Assembly (NCBI GenBank): GCA_013339895.1
Contig: JABACO010000001.1
Coordinates: forward strand, 31,687,779-31,751,778
Direction of reading: 5' to 3'
Source: Ephydatia muelleri
Taxonomy: Eukaryota; Porifera; Demospongiae; Spongillida; Spongillidae
Length of the DNA: 64,000 nt
Below, piece after piece: positions 43,046 through 53,217 of the stretch. The notes beneath the pieces are model-generated. The model was not told where the DNA came from, made no database searches, and worked only from the letters and a program-made list of their open reading frames with translations. Numbering within the stretch: position 1 is the first letter of the stretch; every line of letters starts with the position of its first letter. The translations under genes and the position numbers were made by a program.

Positions 43046-44937
43046 TGTAGTGATTGCTGTAATAGGTATTATAGAAGTGTGGGTGTAATTGTTAGATGTC
43101 TGGTCTTAAAGCAGCCAGCCTGTACGTCCCTGATTGTAGAAGCATCTAGGCATCTATAGAAGCATATTCGCACGTGATGGACCGGAGCTGTGACAACCTG
43201 GCAGAGGTAGCATTACACCTGACGTGGGAACTTGGCAGGCAACGGTTGTATGCTGAGTGTGTGCTTTGTGTTATTTGTGTACCGCTTTGAATTGGCTATT
43301 TTAGAATCTGCACAACTCGGAAGTTCTGGCGCAGCGCGTACATGTACGTTGGCCACAGTCTCAGTCACAGTTACTACAATTAGCAACTTCAGCCTCAATG
43401 ATGAGCAACATCAACATTCTGAGGCATAAGATTGAACTTACTAATTTTAATGAAATTGAGAAATACTCCGAAAGAAGCATCCAGGCACACATGAGAACAT
43501 TTGTGGTTAGAACATTCCAGTGCAACCAGAATGTTTTGTTTCATACACCAATTAACAAACCCATGCAGAGAATTTCTTACATCAAAATACCTGTATACCG
43601 GTCTCGAATGACTAAATGCTATTTGTCGCTGAATAGACGCGCGCCTTCTCTCACGACGCTTTCTCTATGATTGGTTATTAAATCACTTGCACAATGATTA
43701 CAAAATAAATTACGATTTCAACACTCAATAGTTGACTGAAGCTGTTTGAAATAATGTCCCGATTGTGTTCCTGAGTCCCATCTACGGCGTGAGGGGAAGG
43801 AAACATCGGTAATTGCATGACGTGCTTCAAAAGAGAACCACGTACATGTACATGTGCCGACATATACTGACCTAACAACCGCTGCCACCGTCAAATGGAG
43901 AGAGCATCTCGAATGCTCCGCCTTTCATCATCGCCTAGTACGGTCTGCCCATCATCATCGTCTAGTCTTCCACCTCCACCGCCACCTCCACCGCCACCGC
44001 CACCTCCACCGCCACCTCCACCGCCACCGGAGAGAGCATCTCGAACGCTCCGCTCATTGTCGTCTAGTCTGCCACCTCCACCGCCACCTCCACCGCCACC
44101 GTCACCGCCACCGCCACCTCCACCGCCACCTCCACCTCCACCGGAGAGAGCATCTCGAAGGCTCCGCTCATCATCGCCTAATACGTTGTGCCCATCATCA
44201 TCGTCTAGTCTGCCACCTCCACCGCCACCTCCACCTCCACCTCCACCGCCACCACCTCCACCGGAGAGAGCATCTCGAAGGCTCCGCTCATTATAGCCTA
44301 GTACGTTCTGCCCATCATCATCGTCTAGTCTGCCACCTCCACCGCCACCTCCACCTCCACCTCCACCGCCACCGCCACCGCCACCGCCACTGAAGAGACC
44401 ATCTCGAACGCTCCGCTCATCATCGGCATCATTTTGACGACCACTAATCACAGCTGACGTACCGATGGTCACCATAGCAATCGCTAAAAACGCACAAATA
44501 AGTTCCAATCGCATTTCTCACACTGCCAGCTGCGTCTTAGTATGAGTATAAATCATCGCAGCGATGCTTTTATATTTATAGGTGATATGTTGATCACTCT
44601 ATATGCACAGCACATGCGGGTTTGAAGTCTTCAACACACGTGACTATTTTCAATACAAGTGTCTGTTATGATTCGAACTCGTTTTGTGGACGACTCTTTG
44701 TGCAAGGTCGCAAGGTCTGTTCCGTCCGGATGCAGTATACAATTATCCGGTTGGTCAACCGGGAATCCGCGGTGAGAGAAGCAAGTGTTCTGAATAGACC
44801 CTTTGTGGAACATGATGAATAGTAATTCCCTGACTCACTTCCTGTCACTGTTCCAAAGAGGTACTGCATGTATTCCTATGTTATGTATGTTGTGGAATGA
44901 AATAAGAGATTGACTGTTACGTATAGATCGTATTACA
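43046..44937 (+). mobile_element. Ty3/Gypsy LTR (about 1.9 kb) carrying Gly-block gene antisense
   Basis: Starts TGTAGTGATT after the polypurine tract GAAGGGAGAAG (43035-43045) and ends CGTATTACA at 44937. TGGTTGCAGGGAATGG (primer-binding site) and gag-like sequence follow. It is the inverted partner of 40038-42118, differing by a missing stretch of about 75 bp near 44870 and by Gly-block length. Confidence 0.75.
43891..44514 (-). CDS. Gly-block secreted repeat protein, copy 4 (complete)
   Basis: 207 residues with the same signal peptide (MRLELICAFLAIAMVTIGTS), five acidic modules and polyglycine blocks, ending GDDERRSIRDALSI-stop. Relative to copy 3 one module reads LGYNERSLRDAL (Asp-Asp changed to Tyr-Asn) and block lengths differ, but the frame is intact. 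TATAAATA lies at 44573-44580. It is antisense within the LTR at 43046-44937. Four copies in this window keep long frames free of stops despite repeat-length change, because the repeats change in multiples of three. Confidence 0.8.
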   Translation of the reverse strand: MRLELICAFLAIAMVTIGTSAVISGRQNDADDERSVRDGLFSGGGGGGGGGGGGGGGGGGGRLDDDDGQNVLGYNERSLRDALSGGGGGGGGGGGGGGGGGRLDDDDGHNVLGDDERSLRDALSGGGGGGGGGGGGGDGGGGGGGGGGRLDDNERSVRDALSGGGGGGGGGGGGGGGGGGGGRLDDDDGQTVLGDDERRSIRDALSI

Positions 44938-45260
44938 TTGGTTGCAGGGAATGGTTGATTGTTTATAGGAGGAGAGTGGATAGAGCGTTTTGAGATTTGC
45001 TCTGCGGCAAATGAATGGGATCCCGATGTTGATGGCGCGAAAGCTACCAACACTGCTGGAGAAGGAAGCGTTGGTGTGCTGGCTGGACCTACCTGCAAAG
45101 ACTAAAAAGATCTACAAGGATGTGAAGCTTTTACTAATTGAGAAGTTAAGGCCAAGGGGATTTGTCGCTTCCAAGCACGGAAACTGCGTCCTGGAGAAAC
45201 AGCATTGCTGTATGTGCATGAATTGAAGCAGCTACTGGAAGATGCTAAGCCTGATCTAAA
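44938..45260 (+). pseudogene. Ty3/Gypsy primer-binding site and gag fragment
   Basis: TTGGTTGCAGGGAATGG at 44938-44954 is followed by a gag capsid fragment. Pieces in two or three frames read IERFEICSAANEWDPD, LPTLLEKEALVCWLDLPAKT, KKIYKDVKLLLIEKLRP, LRPGETALLYVHELKQLLED. The frame is broken by small indels and similarity stops at about 45260. Confidence 0.7.
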
Positions 45261-45540
45261 ACACTCAACAAGATGGCGCTAATTGTATCCTAGTCCTTGT
45301 GACCCAAAACAATTTAAAATTCAAATGGCCGAAATCTATACTAGGTAAAAAAATTTAAATATCTAATAGGTAAAAATGTTAAAAGAGGCTGGCAGGCCTA
45401 CATTTAATTATTCATGCAGCATTCATCTAAAAAGAGAGGGTAGTTCAAATAGATTACAGTTAACCATATACAAATATTGAGTTAGAATTCTATCTACATG
45501 TAGGCCTGCATGTAAATCGCTCTTCACTTTCACGGAAAGT

Positions 45541-46690
45541 GACAAATGAAATACCTAATGAAGTTGTACTTGAAAATTCAATGCATGGTTTTCCCAATGC
45601 AACATGTTCAGCAATCTTGATTACTTTGCTTTTATGATAAATTTTCATTACAAGAACTTGTTGCATATGAATTGAGCAAAATAAAACTTACCTCACTTCC
45701 AATCCACTGGCCATTGCATATTGCAATTAGATCTGTCTCAATCACTCTCCACTCTTTCAGCTTTAGTACACAGCTTTCAAAATATTACTTTCATACATTA
45801 CAATATAAAAAGCACCATCAGGATATATCTTCTGCTGTTTTCATACAAGGGTCATCAATTGAGTCATCCACTGATGTCACACCTAACTGGAACATTCCAA
45901 CCTTCAATAAAAAGTAAACCCAATCTTAGAAATATATACAGGAATGTAGAATATATCTCATGAAGGATACATGGGACAGTTTCAGCGAAAATTGCCCCAC
46001 GGTTAAAATGTTATAAAAATGCATCGCGTTTGAATCGCTATAAGTTCCTAACGGATAACGCTATCGACTTCCTATTTTCAACACTTCATACTACACCATT
46101 TCACTATGAAGTGTTGAAAATAGGAAGTCTATAGTTATCCGTTGGGAAGTTATAGCGATTCAAACGCGATGCAGTTTTATAACATTTTAACCGAGGGGCA
46201 AAACTGTCCCATTAATATTATAGACAAATTTTTAAACCATGTTTAGTATTGATGCTGATATGCACAACTATGCAGAAATACATTCAAAGGTCTTGAAGTA
46301 TTGCACCCTTACATTTACCCTCGTAGTTGTCATTAGCAACTGGTATGCTTATAGCTGAAATGTACCTTGCAAAAATATATGTAATTAATAAATGGAAGTA
46401 AGCATATGCAACAAATTACTTTGCATTTTTGAATGTGAACCCATAATGGGCTAACGTAGGGTCTATTTGTTCAATAACCTTTCAACCATAAGAATAGTAT
46501 GTTTCTTCATTGAATCCAGTAAATGTATTTGCTCTGATGCATCAATCCAAATAGCGATGTAATGTGCCTTTTTTTTATTTTTAGGAATTCGAACTAAAAA
46601 TGATATTGGATAACTGTGTTATGAATTAAGTGCTTGACTGATACTTAGGTCGGAATATGTGAAATAGCTGTTCAAAACTCCACTTAACTG
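45541..46690 (+). repeat. segmental duplication, copy D (partner 38404-39430)
   Basis: Direct repeat of 38404-39430 with the complete MITE and about 40 additional bases at 46434-46475. Confidence 0.8.
45972..46211. mobile_element. MITE family 1, third copy
   Basis: Bounded by TGGGACAGTTTCAGCG and AACTGTCCCA, with the same palindromic body. The inner right arm has lost about 12 bases (GGGGCAAAACTGTCCC). Confidence 0.8.
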
Positions 46691-46739
46691 CTTTTAAGAG
46701 TACTGTCATGCAAATTTTTGTCCTACGTATATTTTATCC

Positions 46740-47657
46740 GTGGGACTAAAAGTTTTAATCCTAGGACAAAAAGTTTCAGAAACTTTTTGTCCCAGGGATA
46801 AAAAGTTTCTGAAACTTTTTGTCCTATCTTGAAACTTTTTGTCCTACTTGTGAGAACGTTACTACCAGAAATATTTTGTCCTACTGTGAAACTTATTGTC
46901 TCAATAGTTGTGAGAACAGTACTCCATGGTAGACTAAAACCGCTTTGTCCGTAATCCCATTACAAACCCCAGCTCCACTACACTGAGATAGAGTAAGATC
47001 GCTAAGAAAATAATTGGAGATTGATAAGCAATAGACTAGACAATAACTTTACATATGGTTTTATACATTTTCGTCTAGAGTAAGATCACCAATAAGATAA
47101 TAGTACATTGGTAAGCAATAGACTGAACATAATAATTAAGCATTTATCCATAAAGACATTCTTTTAATCATTTTGATGGTAAACCTTACACAGAAAAGAA
47201 AAAGACCAATACAAAATGTCCATACATGGATTTTTTGGTGTACAATTGCAAGTAACATAACAATAAGTTATTAATCACATATCTGATTTACATCCTTTTA
47301 ACTGTTTCAAAGTGTTTCCCAATATTATTTCATTGCAATGGTTATCATCCGTTTTCTCTCTATGTGTCGTATTTTTTTGCCATTTGCTCATCTTCCTACA
47401 TGGTCCATAGACATATATTGTTGTCTGAAGCAATGAGGCTGCAGCTATTATTTCAATTTCAGTAGCCCATGCGCCCAGTGACTGCATATGTGACTGTTCT
47501 ATGTAACTATCCATTGTTTCACCATTAAAAAAGCAGGATAATTGAGGATCTGCTGAGTTGTCAACCATGTAGGTTGTATCCAATAAGCAAACTTCATGAT
47601 GATATTCCTGTGAGTTTCTGAAACATTCCGTCCCACTCTAAAACTTTTTGTCCCACT
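46740..47657. mobile_element. candidate TIR element that captured an OTU segment
   Basis: The left end (from GTGGGACTAAAAGTTTTAAT at 46740, repeating GGACAAAAAGTTTC) and the right end (47616-47657, complement GTGGGACAAAAAGTTTTAGA) form imperfect inverted repeats of about 43 bp. Inside, 47275-47622 is a copy of the OTU segment that also lies immediately outside the right end. No transposase is present. Target duplication is not clear. Confidence 0.45.
47275..47622 (-). pseudogene. duplicated OTU-domain segment
   Basis: The minus strand reads TTYMVDNSADPQLSCF, MDSYIEQSHMQSLGAWATEI, IIAAASLLQTTIYVYGPC. It parallels the neighbouring copy at 47765-48080 but ends GNTLKQLKG instead of SNHFETVKK, so the catalytic His region is lost. 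Confidence 0.6.
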
Positions 47658-47764
47658 ATTTACAAAGGTCTCCAAATATTCTATGCACATGGTCAGTTAT
47701 TGGTTCAGTATTGAAACTATTGATACAAACTACAAAAGCACATTTAATCCTCATCAAAACAGAA

Positions 47765-48328
47765 TTACATCTTTTTAACAGTTTCAAAATGGTTGGATAT
47801 ATTAGTAATGTAAATGCATTCATTGTAATGAATGTTTGCTTCTTCTTCACTTTCAAATGCATGCTTTTGCCACTTGTTACTCTTTCCACAAGGTCCATAG
47901 ACATAGATTGTAGTTTGAAGTAACAAAGCTGAAGCGATGATTTCAATTTCTGTTGCCCATGTACCCAGTAGCTGCATCTTTGACTGTTCAATGTAGTTTT
48001 CCATTCTTTCACCATCCTTAATAAGGCAGGATTTCCCGTGTTATCAATCATGTAGGTTGTAACCAATAAGCGAACTTCTTGATGATAGTCCTGTGAACCA
48101 GTAAGCACAATTGAAAGTGATCGAAAAAAAAAAACAGTTACCATCAGCAACAATTCTGGCTGTTGAAGATGGACAGAGATTCACTGGAACCATCACTTGT
48201 GTAGTGTGATGTTCAATGTTTCCATGAATGTATGGGAGCCCAAGTGAATTGCAACGATGTTTTTGCCATTCCTTACATACAGACATGTAACAAATTTGAG
48301 AAATCTGCTCATTTTCAACAATTCTCAT
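47765..48328 (-). pseudogene. OTU cysteine protease domain, frameshifted
   Basis: The minus strand gives SSTARIVADGNCFF (catalytic Asp and Cys), then, after a shift at the A-run 48124-48133, FRSLSIVLTGSQDYHQEVRL and TYMIDNTGNPALL. A second shift near 48025 leads to MENYIEQSKMQLLGTWATEI, LLQTTIYVYGPCG and SNHFETVKK (catalytic His). All three catalytic positions survive, but two frameshifts make this a pseudogene unless introns or sequence errors explain them. It is not obviously part of the Helitron and resembles stand-alone or transposon-borne OTU proteins. Confidence 0.6.
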
Positions 48329-48811
48329 ACGTTACCGATTTCCTGCGGCTGCTGTCTACAGACACGAGCAATGTGACCAGATCGGCCGCAATTGTATCAC
48401 GTCCCTGTTACTGGCGACCGATCCCTGAAGCGCGCGATTGCAGTCGTCGGGAAGCCAGCTAATAGCTGTTGAAACAAGATTCTGTCCTGATTGTCCGCAT
48501 CAAGATCAGGCAGTAGGTGCTTCAATTCATGCACATACAGCAATGCTGTTTCTCTAGGACGCAGTTTCCGTGCTTGGAAGCGACAAATCTGCTTGGCCTT
48601 AACTTCTCAATTAGTAAAAGCTTCACATCCTTGTAGATCTTTTTAGTCTTTGCAGGTAGGTCCAGCCAGCACACCAACGCTTCCTTCTCCAGCAGTGTTG
48701 GTAGCTTCCGCGCCATCAACATCGGGATCCCATTCATTTGCCGCAGAGCAAATCTCAAAACGCTCTATCCACTCTCCTCCGGTAAACAATCAACCATTCC
48801 CTGCAACCAAT
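48321..48811 (-). pseudogene. Ty3/Gypsy gag with damaged zinc knuckle
   Basis: The primer-binding site (48795-48811) is followed by capsid-like sequence (LPTLLEKEALVCWLDLPAKT, KIYKDVKLLLIEKLRPS; then HELKHLLPDLDADNQDR, LLAGFPTTAIARF) and YNCGRSGHIARVC. That is a CCHC knuckle in which the first Cys codon (TGT) is TGA. Similarity ends abruptly at the OTU remnant near 48320. Confidence 0.7.
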
Positions 48812-48840
48812 GTATATATGCAACAGTCAATCTCTTATTT
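48812..48840 (-). mobile_element. LTR 3' end, left of nested Helitron
   Basis: The last 29 bases of the Gly-block LTR (TGAAATAAGAGATTGACTGT...ATACA on the minus strand) continue seamlessly from 52093 once the Helitron is removed. Confidence 0.75.
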
Positions 48841-48841
48841 C

Positions 48842-49127
48842 ACAAGTAAATAAAAACATTCTCTAACGAGAAAGTTGTTGGTATATAGGATTGACCAATG
48901 GTGGTGTAAAAAGCACGGAAACAAGAGTGACAGAAATTTGACTGGAAAATTGAAATAGGCCTATATTTAGCCCATTACTCAGGCATGTACTGTTATAACG
49001 TTAGTGTGCTAAATATAGGCCTATTTCAATTTTCAAGTCAAATTTCTGTCCCGTGCTTTTTACACCACCATTGGTCAATCCTATATACCAACAACTTTCT
49101 TGTTAGATAATGTTTTTATTTACTTGT
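48842..49127 (-). repeat. Helitron 3' palindrome, second copy
   Basis: Arms of about 125 bp (left from 48842; right ending 49127) with several mismatches and an indel. Most changes relative to the copy at 12472 are shared by both arms (for example GTTGTTGGTATATAGG and GACCAATGGTGGTG). Confidence 0.8.
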
Positions 49128-49217
49128 TTCATTAGTTTTTTTCTCTGTCGTAGTAGCGCGTCTTTAAATGTTGTCACAAATTCATTTTAATTTTCGAAGG
49201 GAGGGAGGTTAAAAAAT

Positions 49218-49447
49218 TTAATAATTGAAATTATAAGTATATGAGTTTTTAATGTACTCTATGGTTCCCCTGCCTTGTCCTCTTCCTCTCCCCAAGCCTC
49301 GTCTCTGACCTCGGCAGCTTGGTTCAGGCCATGGGAGCCATGCAGGTGGTGGTGGCAGCGGCCAGGGTGGCAGCAGGCGAAGTGGTGGTGGGGGCACTGG
49401 CGGTGCTCCTGCTGCTTCTGCTGCTGCTGGCAGTGGGGGCAGCGCTG

Positions 49448-49504
<57 letters not shown>

Positions 49505-49552
49505 GCGGTGAGGGCAGCTCTGCTACTGCTGCTGCTGGCGGTGTGGGCAGCT

Positions 49553-49597
<45 letters not shown>

Positions 49598-49651
49598 GCA
49601 GTGGGGGCAGCGCTGCTGCTGGTGGCGATGGGGGCAGCGCTGCTACTGCTG

Positions 49652-49687
<36 letters not shown>

Positions 49688-49790
49688 GCGGTGGGGGCAG
49701 CGCTGCTGCTGGTGGCGGTGAGGGCAGCTCTGCTGCTGGTGGCGGTGGGGCAGCTCTGCTGGCAGCGGACGGTAGGGGGGCAGCACTGCA
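49218..49790 (-). pseudogene. Pro/Ala-rich Helitron gene, second copy (probably decayed)
   Basis: The minus-strand frame carries APPPPAAELPSPPPAAAL-type repeats and polyalanine runs encoded by GCA/GCC repeats (49440-49700). It ends PPPPAWLPWPEP, an RGxGRGRG stretch and a short tail matching the first copy. The long open frame runs upstream to 49883, but that Met lies at the TATA box (49885-49890), so it cannot be the initiator. An ATG directly after the conserved acceptor (49791) is in the wrong frame, and the GT donor is mutated. The Ser-rich frame from that ATG (49324-49791) is an alternative but has no counterpart in copy 1. Confidence 0.5.
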
Positions 49791-49884
49791 TCTGACAGAG
49801 AGTATAGAAACAAAGTGCAAGGATTTAGTTTTTATCTTTTTCGTTCTCAGCAAGCAAAGTGTACTATTTGGCGGGTGAGTCACT

Positions 49885-50005
49885 TTTATACATGAAAAGC
49901 CTTTACATGTGTGTGGCTGTGCTATAATTCTATTGGTCCAATTTCATTGGTACATCACCAATTGGTCTACATATTCATGACCTCACAGATAAGGGGGAGT
50001 GGTTG

Positions 50006-50075
<70 letters not shown>

Positions 50076-50103
50076 GCCAGCTGTGCTAAAATTCTATTGG
50101 TCC
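49885..50103 (-). promoter_or_regulatory. promoter of Pro/Ala-rich gene, second copy
   Basis: TATAAAA at 49885-49890 and two modules GGACCAATAGAATTATAGC (49919-49939 region) and GGACCAATAGAATTTTAGC (50083-50103 region), flanking a (CA)n tract as in copy 1. Confidence 0.6.
50009..50072 (+). repeat. (GT)n microsatellite
   Basis: About 32 uninterrupted GT units inside the duplicated promoter. The first Helitron copy has only a short CA run at the same place (11384-11398). Confidence 0.9.
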
Positions 50104-50239
50104 AATTTTATTTCTATTCACTGGATTGGTCAGCATAACTCATGACCCTGCCATTGTGCTGAAAATTGGAGGAAGTTGTTCATGCTCCAAATTAAAAGGT
50201 GTTAACAATGTTTACATGGGAATGACCTCCCCTCCAATG

Positions 50240-50420
50240 ATGAATGGACATTTGGAACAGTGACTTTGTCCTCAACACAAATGCTACTTCTTCACTAGTG
50301 AGCTTGCGACACTCATTCACTCATTTGTACATTTCTATTTCAAGGGGTGCATGGTATCCTTATCTCTGTCCCCCTATCTCCTCTGCCACTACACACCTAC
50401 CATTGAGCTCACCCCTAGCA
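50240..50420 (-). pseudogene. Rep exon 2 fragment in the deleted Helitron
   Basis: The minus strand resembles 4990-5165 of the first copy (GRCVVAEEI, HPLKWKCTNECRKLTSEE-like, V.L.TKSLF). Sequence on both sides of it in the intact Helitron is missing. Confidence 0.65.
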
Positions 50421-50694
50421 AATGCAATTAAATTCATACACAGTTGCAGGCGGACTGCAGTTGTACATCAGATAAGGAAGCCTTTTTGTACATCAGATGA
50501 TGACACCCCAATATTCAGGTCACAAAGGACAGTACACAACAGTTGGGTCACCATGCATGCTTTTCATGTGAAGTGAATGGTTTTGTGCAGATCCCTTACA
50601 TGCGTGCTGTACACATGTTGCATGCACATCTTCCTATAGCTTTTTAATGCTAGTGCATACAACATGCCATGACATACCTTTGGGTGGTAGTGGT

Positions 50695-51596
50695 AGTTCG
50701 GTGACCCCTGCGATACCGCAGCACGTTTAGCCAATCGGACAGCGGGGTCATTCCAATACCGATTCCTTTCAGATGCCTTAATGGCAGCTGAATTGTCCTT
50801 GCATTTCTGCCTTTTAGCAGCGCGGTTCTCCTCAGACGTCCTCTTGATATCGCTACCTTTTAGCAGCACGGTTCTCCTCGAGGTCCTCTTGATATCGCTG
50901 CCTTTTAGCAGATTGCTTAGATTCAATATCTGCGTTGTAGCTGTCGCGTACAGAGGCCTTCGGGATCGGCCTTGTAGCTGTCGCGTACAGAGGCCTTCGG
51001 GATCGGCCTTGTAGCTGTCGCGTACAGAGGCCTTCGGGATCGGCCTTGTAGCTGTCGCGTACAGAGGCCTTCTTCTTTTCGGGATCGGCCTTGTAGCTGT
51101 CGCGTACAGAGGCCTTCTTCTTTTCGGGATCGGCCTTGTAGCTGTCGCGTACAGAGGCCTTCTTCTTTTCGGGATCGGCCTTGTAGCTGTCGCGTACAGA
51201 GGCCTTCTTCTTTTCGGGATCGGCCTTGTAGCTGTCGCGTACAGAGGCCTTCTTCTTTTCGGGATCGGCCTTGTAGCCGTCGCGTACAGAGGCCTTCTTC
51301 TTTTCGGGATCGGCCTTGTAGTTGTCGCGTACAGAGGCCTTCTGCTTTTCGGGATCGGCCTTGTAGCTGTCGCGTACAGAGGCCTTCTTCTTTTCGGGAT
51401 CGACCTTGTAGCTGTCGCGTACAGAGGCCTTCTTCTTTTCGGGATCGGCCTTGTAGCTGTCGCGTACAGAGGCCTTCTTCTTTTCGGGATCGGCCTTGTA
51501 GCGCGCTCGAGCTTTAGCCTTGTTTTCTTTGTGATAAAATATCGTCTTGCTTTTGAAGGTATTCCGCTCGTTCTTCTTTCGATTACGCGAAGGCAA
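50695..51596 (-). CDS. Helitron basic repeat exon, second copy
   Basis: Starts PSRNRKKNERNTF (TTG at 51594-51596, again no ATG) and carries about 11 tandem units of the form YKADPEKKKASVRDS, longer than the first copy. Three adjacent units (about 50950-51060) each lack 8 bases. Together they delete 24 bases, so the frame shifts twice and then returns. Diverged AAKRQRYQEDLEENR units follow, then YWNDPAVRLAKRAA and the conserved donor CCCAAAG/GTATGT near 50695. One long frame ends at 50853 and the coding sense continues in another frame to the donor, so at least one further shift exists. Confidence 0.6.
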
Positions 51597-52070
51597 TTAA
51601 CTTCACTGACACCAAATAAACTGCATGCTGTAAAATAACTTCATTAATCATCAATAAACCAAATATCCTATATAGAACTTTCTACCGCATGAGGTACTTC
51701 TCGCTGTAGTATTTCTAGATGTCTACATGACCTTAAAGGGCACCGTGCAGGTGAATTCCGAAGATATTGGTGCTATTGCCGTTATTCAAAACCGTTCGTA
51801 GCTCGAGTTATACCTTCCTAAGGAAGAAGACGACGACGACGACGACGACGACCACCAAGAATTATTTTAGGACTGGTCACGAGGAACAGGAATTCGTTTG
51901 TTTCTCTAAAAGCACACCGTTTTATGACACGGAACAAACGTAGAACTGTAGATCTTTGAGTTCTCGTTCCATCGCGACAAAGAGATAAGCGATCCGTTTC
52001 TCCGTTGTCCCTCCAGACGCGAGTGAAGTTTTTTAATGATATTCATCAATCCTCAATCAATCCTATATTG
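51597..52070 (-). other. 5' region of nested Helitron
   Basis: Corresponds to 2850-3332 of the first copy (shared blocks such as the complements of GGACAACGGAGAAACGGATC and GGATTGATTGAGGATTG, and a trinucleotide GAC/TTC tract). No gene; presumably promoter and 5' leader. Confidence 0.5.
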
Positions 52071-52464
52071 AACCTGCTGCCGCAGGTTCAGATTCCACAA
52101 CATACATAACATAGGAATACACAAATAGCTGGCATAGTGTTTCCTGCATGCATCCTTTGACCCCTATCCCAGGGGTGCAGTACCTCTATGGAACAGTGAC
52201 AGGAAGTGAGTCAGGGAATTACTTTTCATCATGTTCCACAAAGGGTCTATTCAGAACACTTGCTGTCTCTCACCGCGGATTCCCGGTTGACCAAACGGAT
52301 AATTGTATACTGCATCCGGACGGAACAGACCTTGCGACCTTGCACAAAGAGTCGTCCACAAAACGAGTTCGAATCATAACAGACACTTGTATTGAAATTA
52401 GTCACGTGCGATGAAGACTTCAAACCCGCATGTGCTGTACATATAGAGTGATCAACATATCACC

Positions 52465-52472
52465 TATAAATA
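52465..52472 (+). promoter_or_regulatory. TATA box of Gly-block copy 5
   Basis: TATAAATA, 58 bases before the ATG at 52531. Confidence 0.65.
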
Positions 52473-52530
52473 TAACAGCATCGCTGCGATGATTTATACT
52501 CATACTAAAACGCAACTGGCAGTGAGAGAA

Positions 52531-53217
52531 ATGCGATTGGAACTTATTTGTGCGTTTTTAGCGATTGCTATGGTGACCATCGGTACCTCAGCTGTGATTA
52601 GGGGCCGTCAAAATGATGCCGATGATGAGCGGAGCGTTCGAGATGCTCTCTTCAGTGGCGGTGGCGGTGGCGGTGGAGGTGACGGTGGAGGTGGAGGTGG
52701 CGGTGGAGGTGGCAGACTAGACGATGATGATGGGCAGAACGTACTAGGCGATGATGAGCGGAGCCTTCGAGATGCTCTCTTCGGTGGAGGTGGAGGTGGC
52801 GGTGGAGGTGGAGGTGGAGGTGGAGGTGGAGGTGGAGGTGGAGGTGGAGGTGGTGGTGGAGGTGGCGGTGGAGGTGGAGGTGGCAGACTAGACGATGATG
52901 ATGGGCAGAACGTACTAGGTGATGATGAGCGGAGCCTTCGAGATGCTCTCTCCGGTGGAGGTGGAGGTGGTGGTGGCGGTGACGGTGGCGGTGGCGGGGG
53001 CGGTGGCAGACTAGGCGATGATGAGCGGAGCGTTCGAGATGCTCTCTCCGGTGGCGGTGGCGGTGGCGGTGGCGGTGGAGGTGGCGGTGGAGGTGGCGGT
53101 GGAGGTGGCGGTGGAGGTGGTGGTGGTGGTGGAGGTGGCAGACTAGACGATGATGATGGGCAGAACGTACTAGGCGATGATGAAAGGCGGAGCGTTCGAG
53201 ATGCTCTCTCCATTTGA
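52531..53217 (+). CDS. Gly-block secreted repeat protein, copy 5 (complete)
   Basis: 228 residues from the conserved ATG at 52531. A more upstream in-frame ATG at 52489 is at the expected transcription start and lacks conservation. Signal peptide MRLELICAFLAIAMVTIGTS, first module GRQNDADDERSVRDALFS, then four polyglycine blocks, two of them about 30 residues long, separated by RLDDDDGQNVLGDDERSLRD modules and one short RLGDDERSVRD. Ends GDDERRSVRDALSI-stop. It keeps an uninterrupted frame although its LTR was split by a Helitron 5 bases outside the matching region, about 440 bases upstream. Confidence 0.8.
   Translation: MRLELICAFLAIAMVTIGTSAVIRGRQNDADDERSVRDALFSGGGGGGGGDGGGGGGGGGGRLDDDDGQNVLGDDERSLRDALFGGGGGGGGGGGGGGGGGGGGGGGGGGGGGGGGGGRLDDDDGQNVLGDDERSLRDALSGGGGGGGGGDGGGGGGGGRLGDDERSVRDALSGGGGGGGGGGGGGGGGGGGGGGGGGGGGGGRLDDDDGQNVLGDDERRSVRDALSI

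Larger units (their letters stand above)
48841..52092 (-). mobile_element. Helitron, internally deleted 3.25-kb copy nested in an LTR
   Basis: On the minus strand it starts TCTGAACCTGC at 52092 after host A and ends ATTTACTTG at 48841 before host T. Removing it rejoins GTTGTGGAA/TGAAATAAG, exactly the uninterrupted sequence in the LTRs at 40.07 and 44.89 kb. It retains the basic repeat exon, the splice donor, about 180 bp of Rep (50240-50420, deleted on both sides), the Pro/Ala gene relic with its promoter, and the 3' palindrome. Helicase and OTU are gone, so it is non-autonomous. Confidence 0.85.

Noticed and set aside
49218-49883. Met at 49883 as start of the second Pro/Ala gene
   Set aside because: It overlaps the TATA box and would lie upstream of the transcription start.
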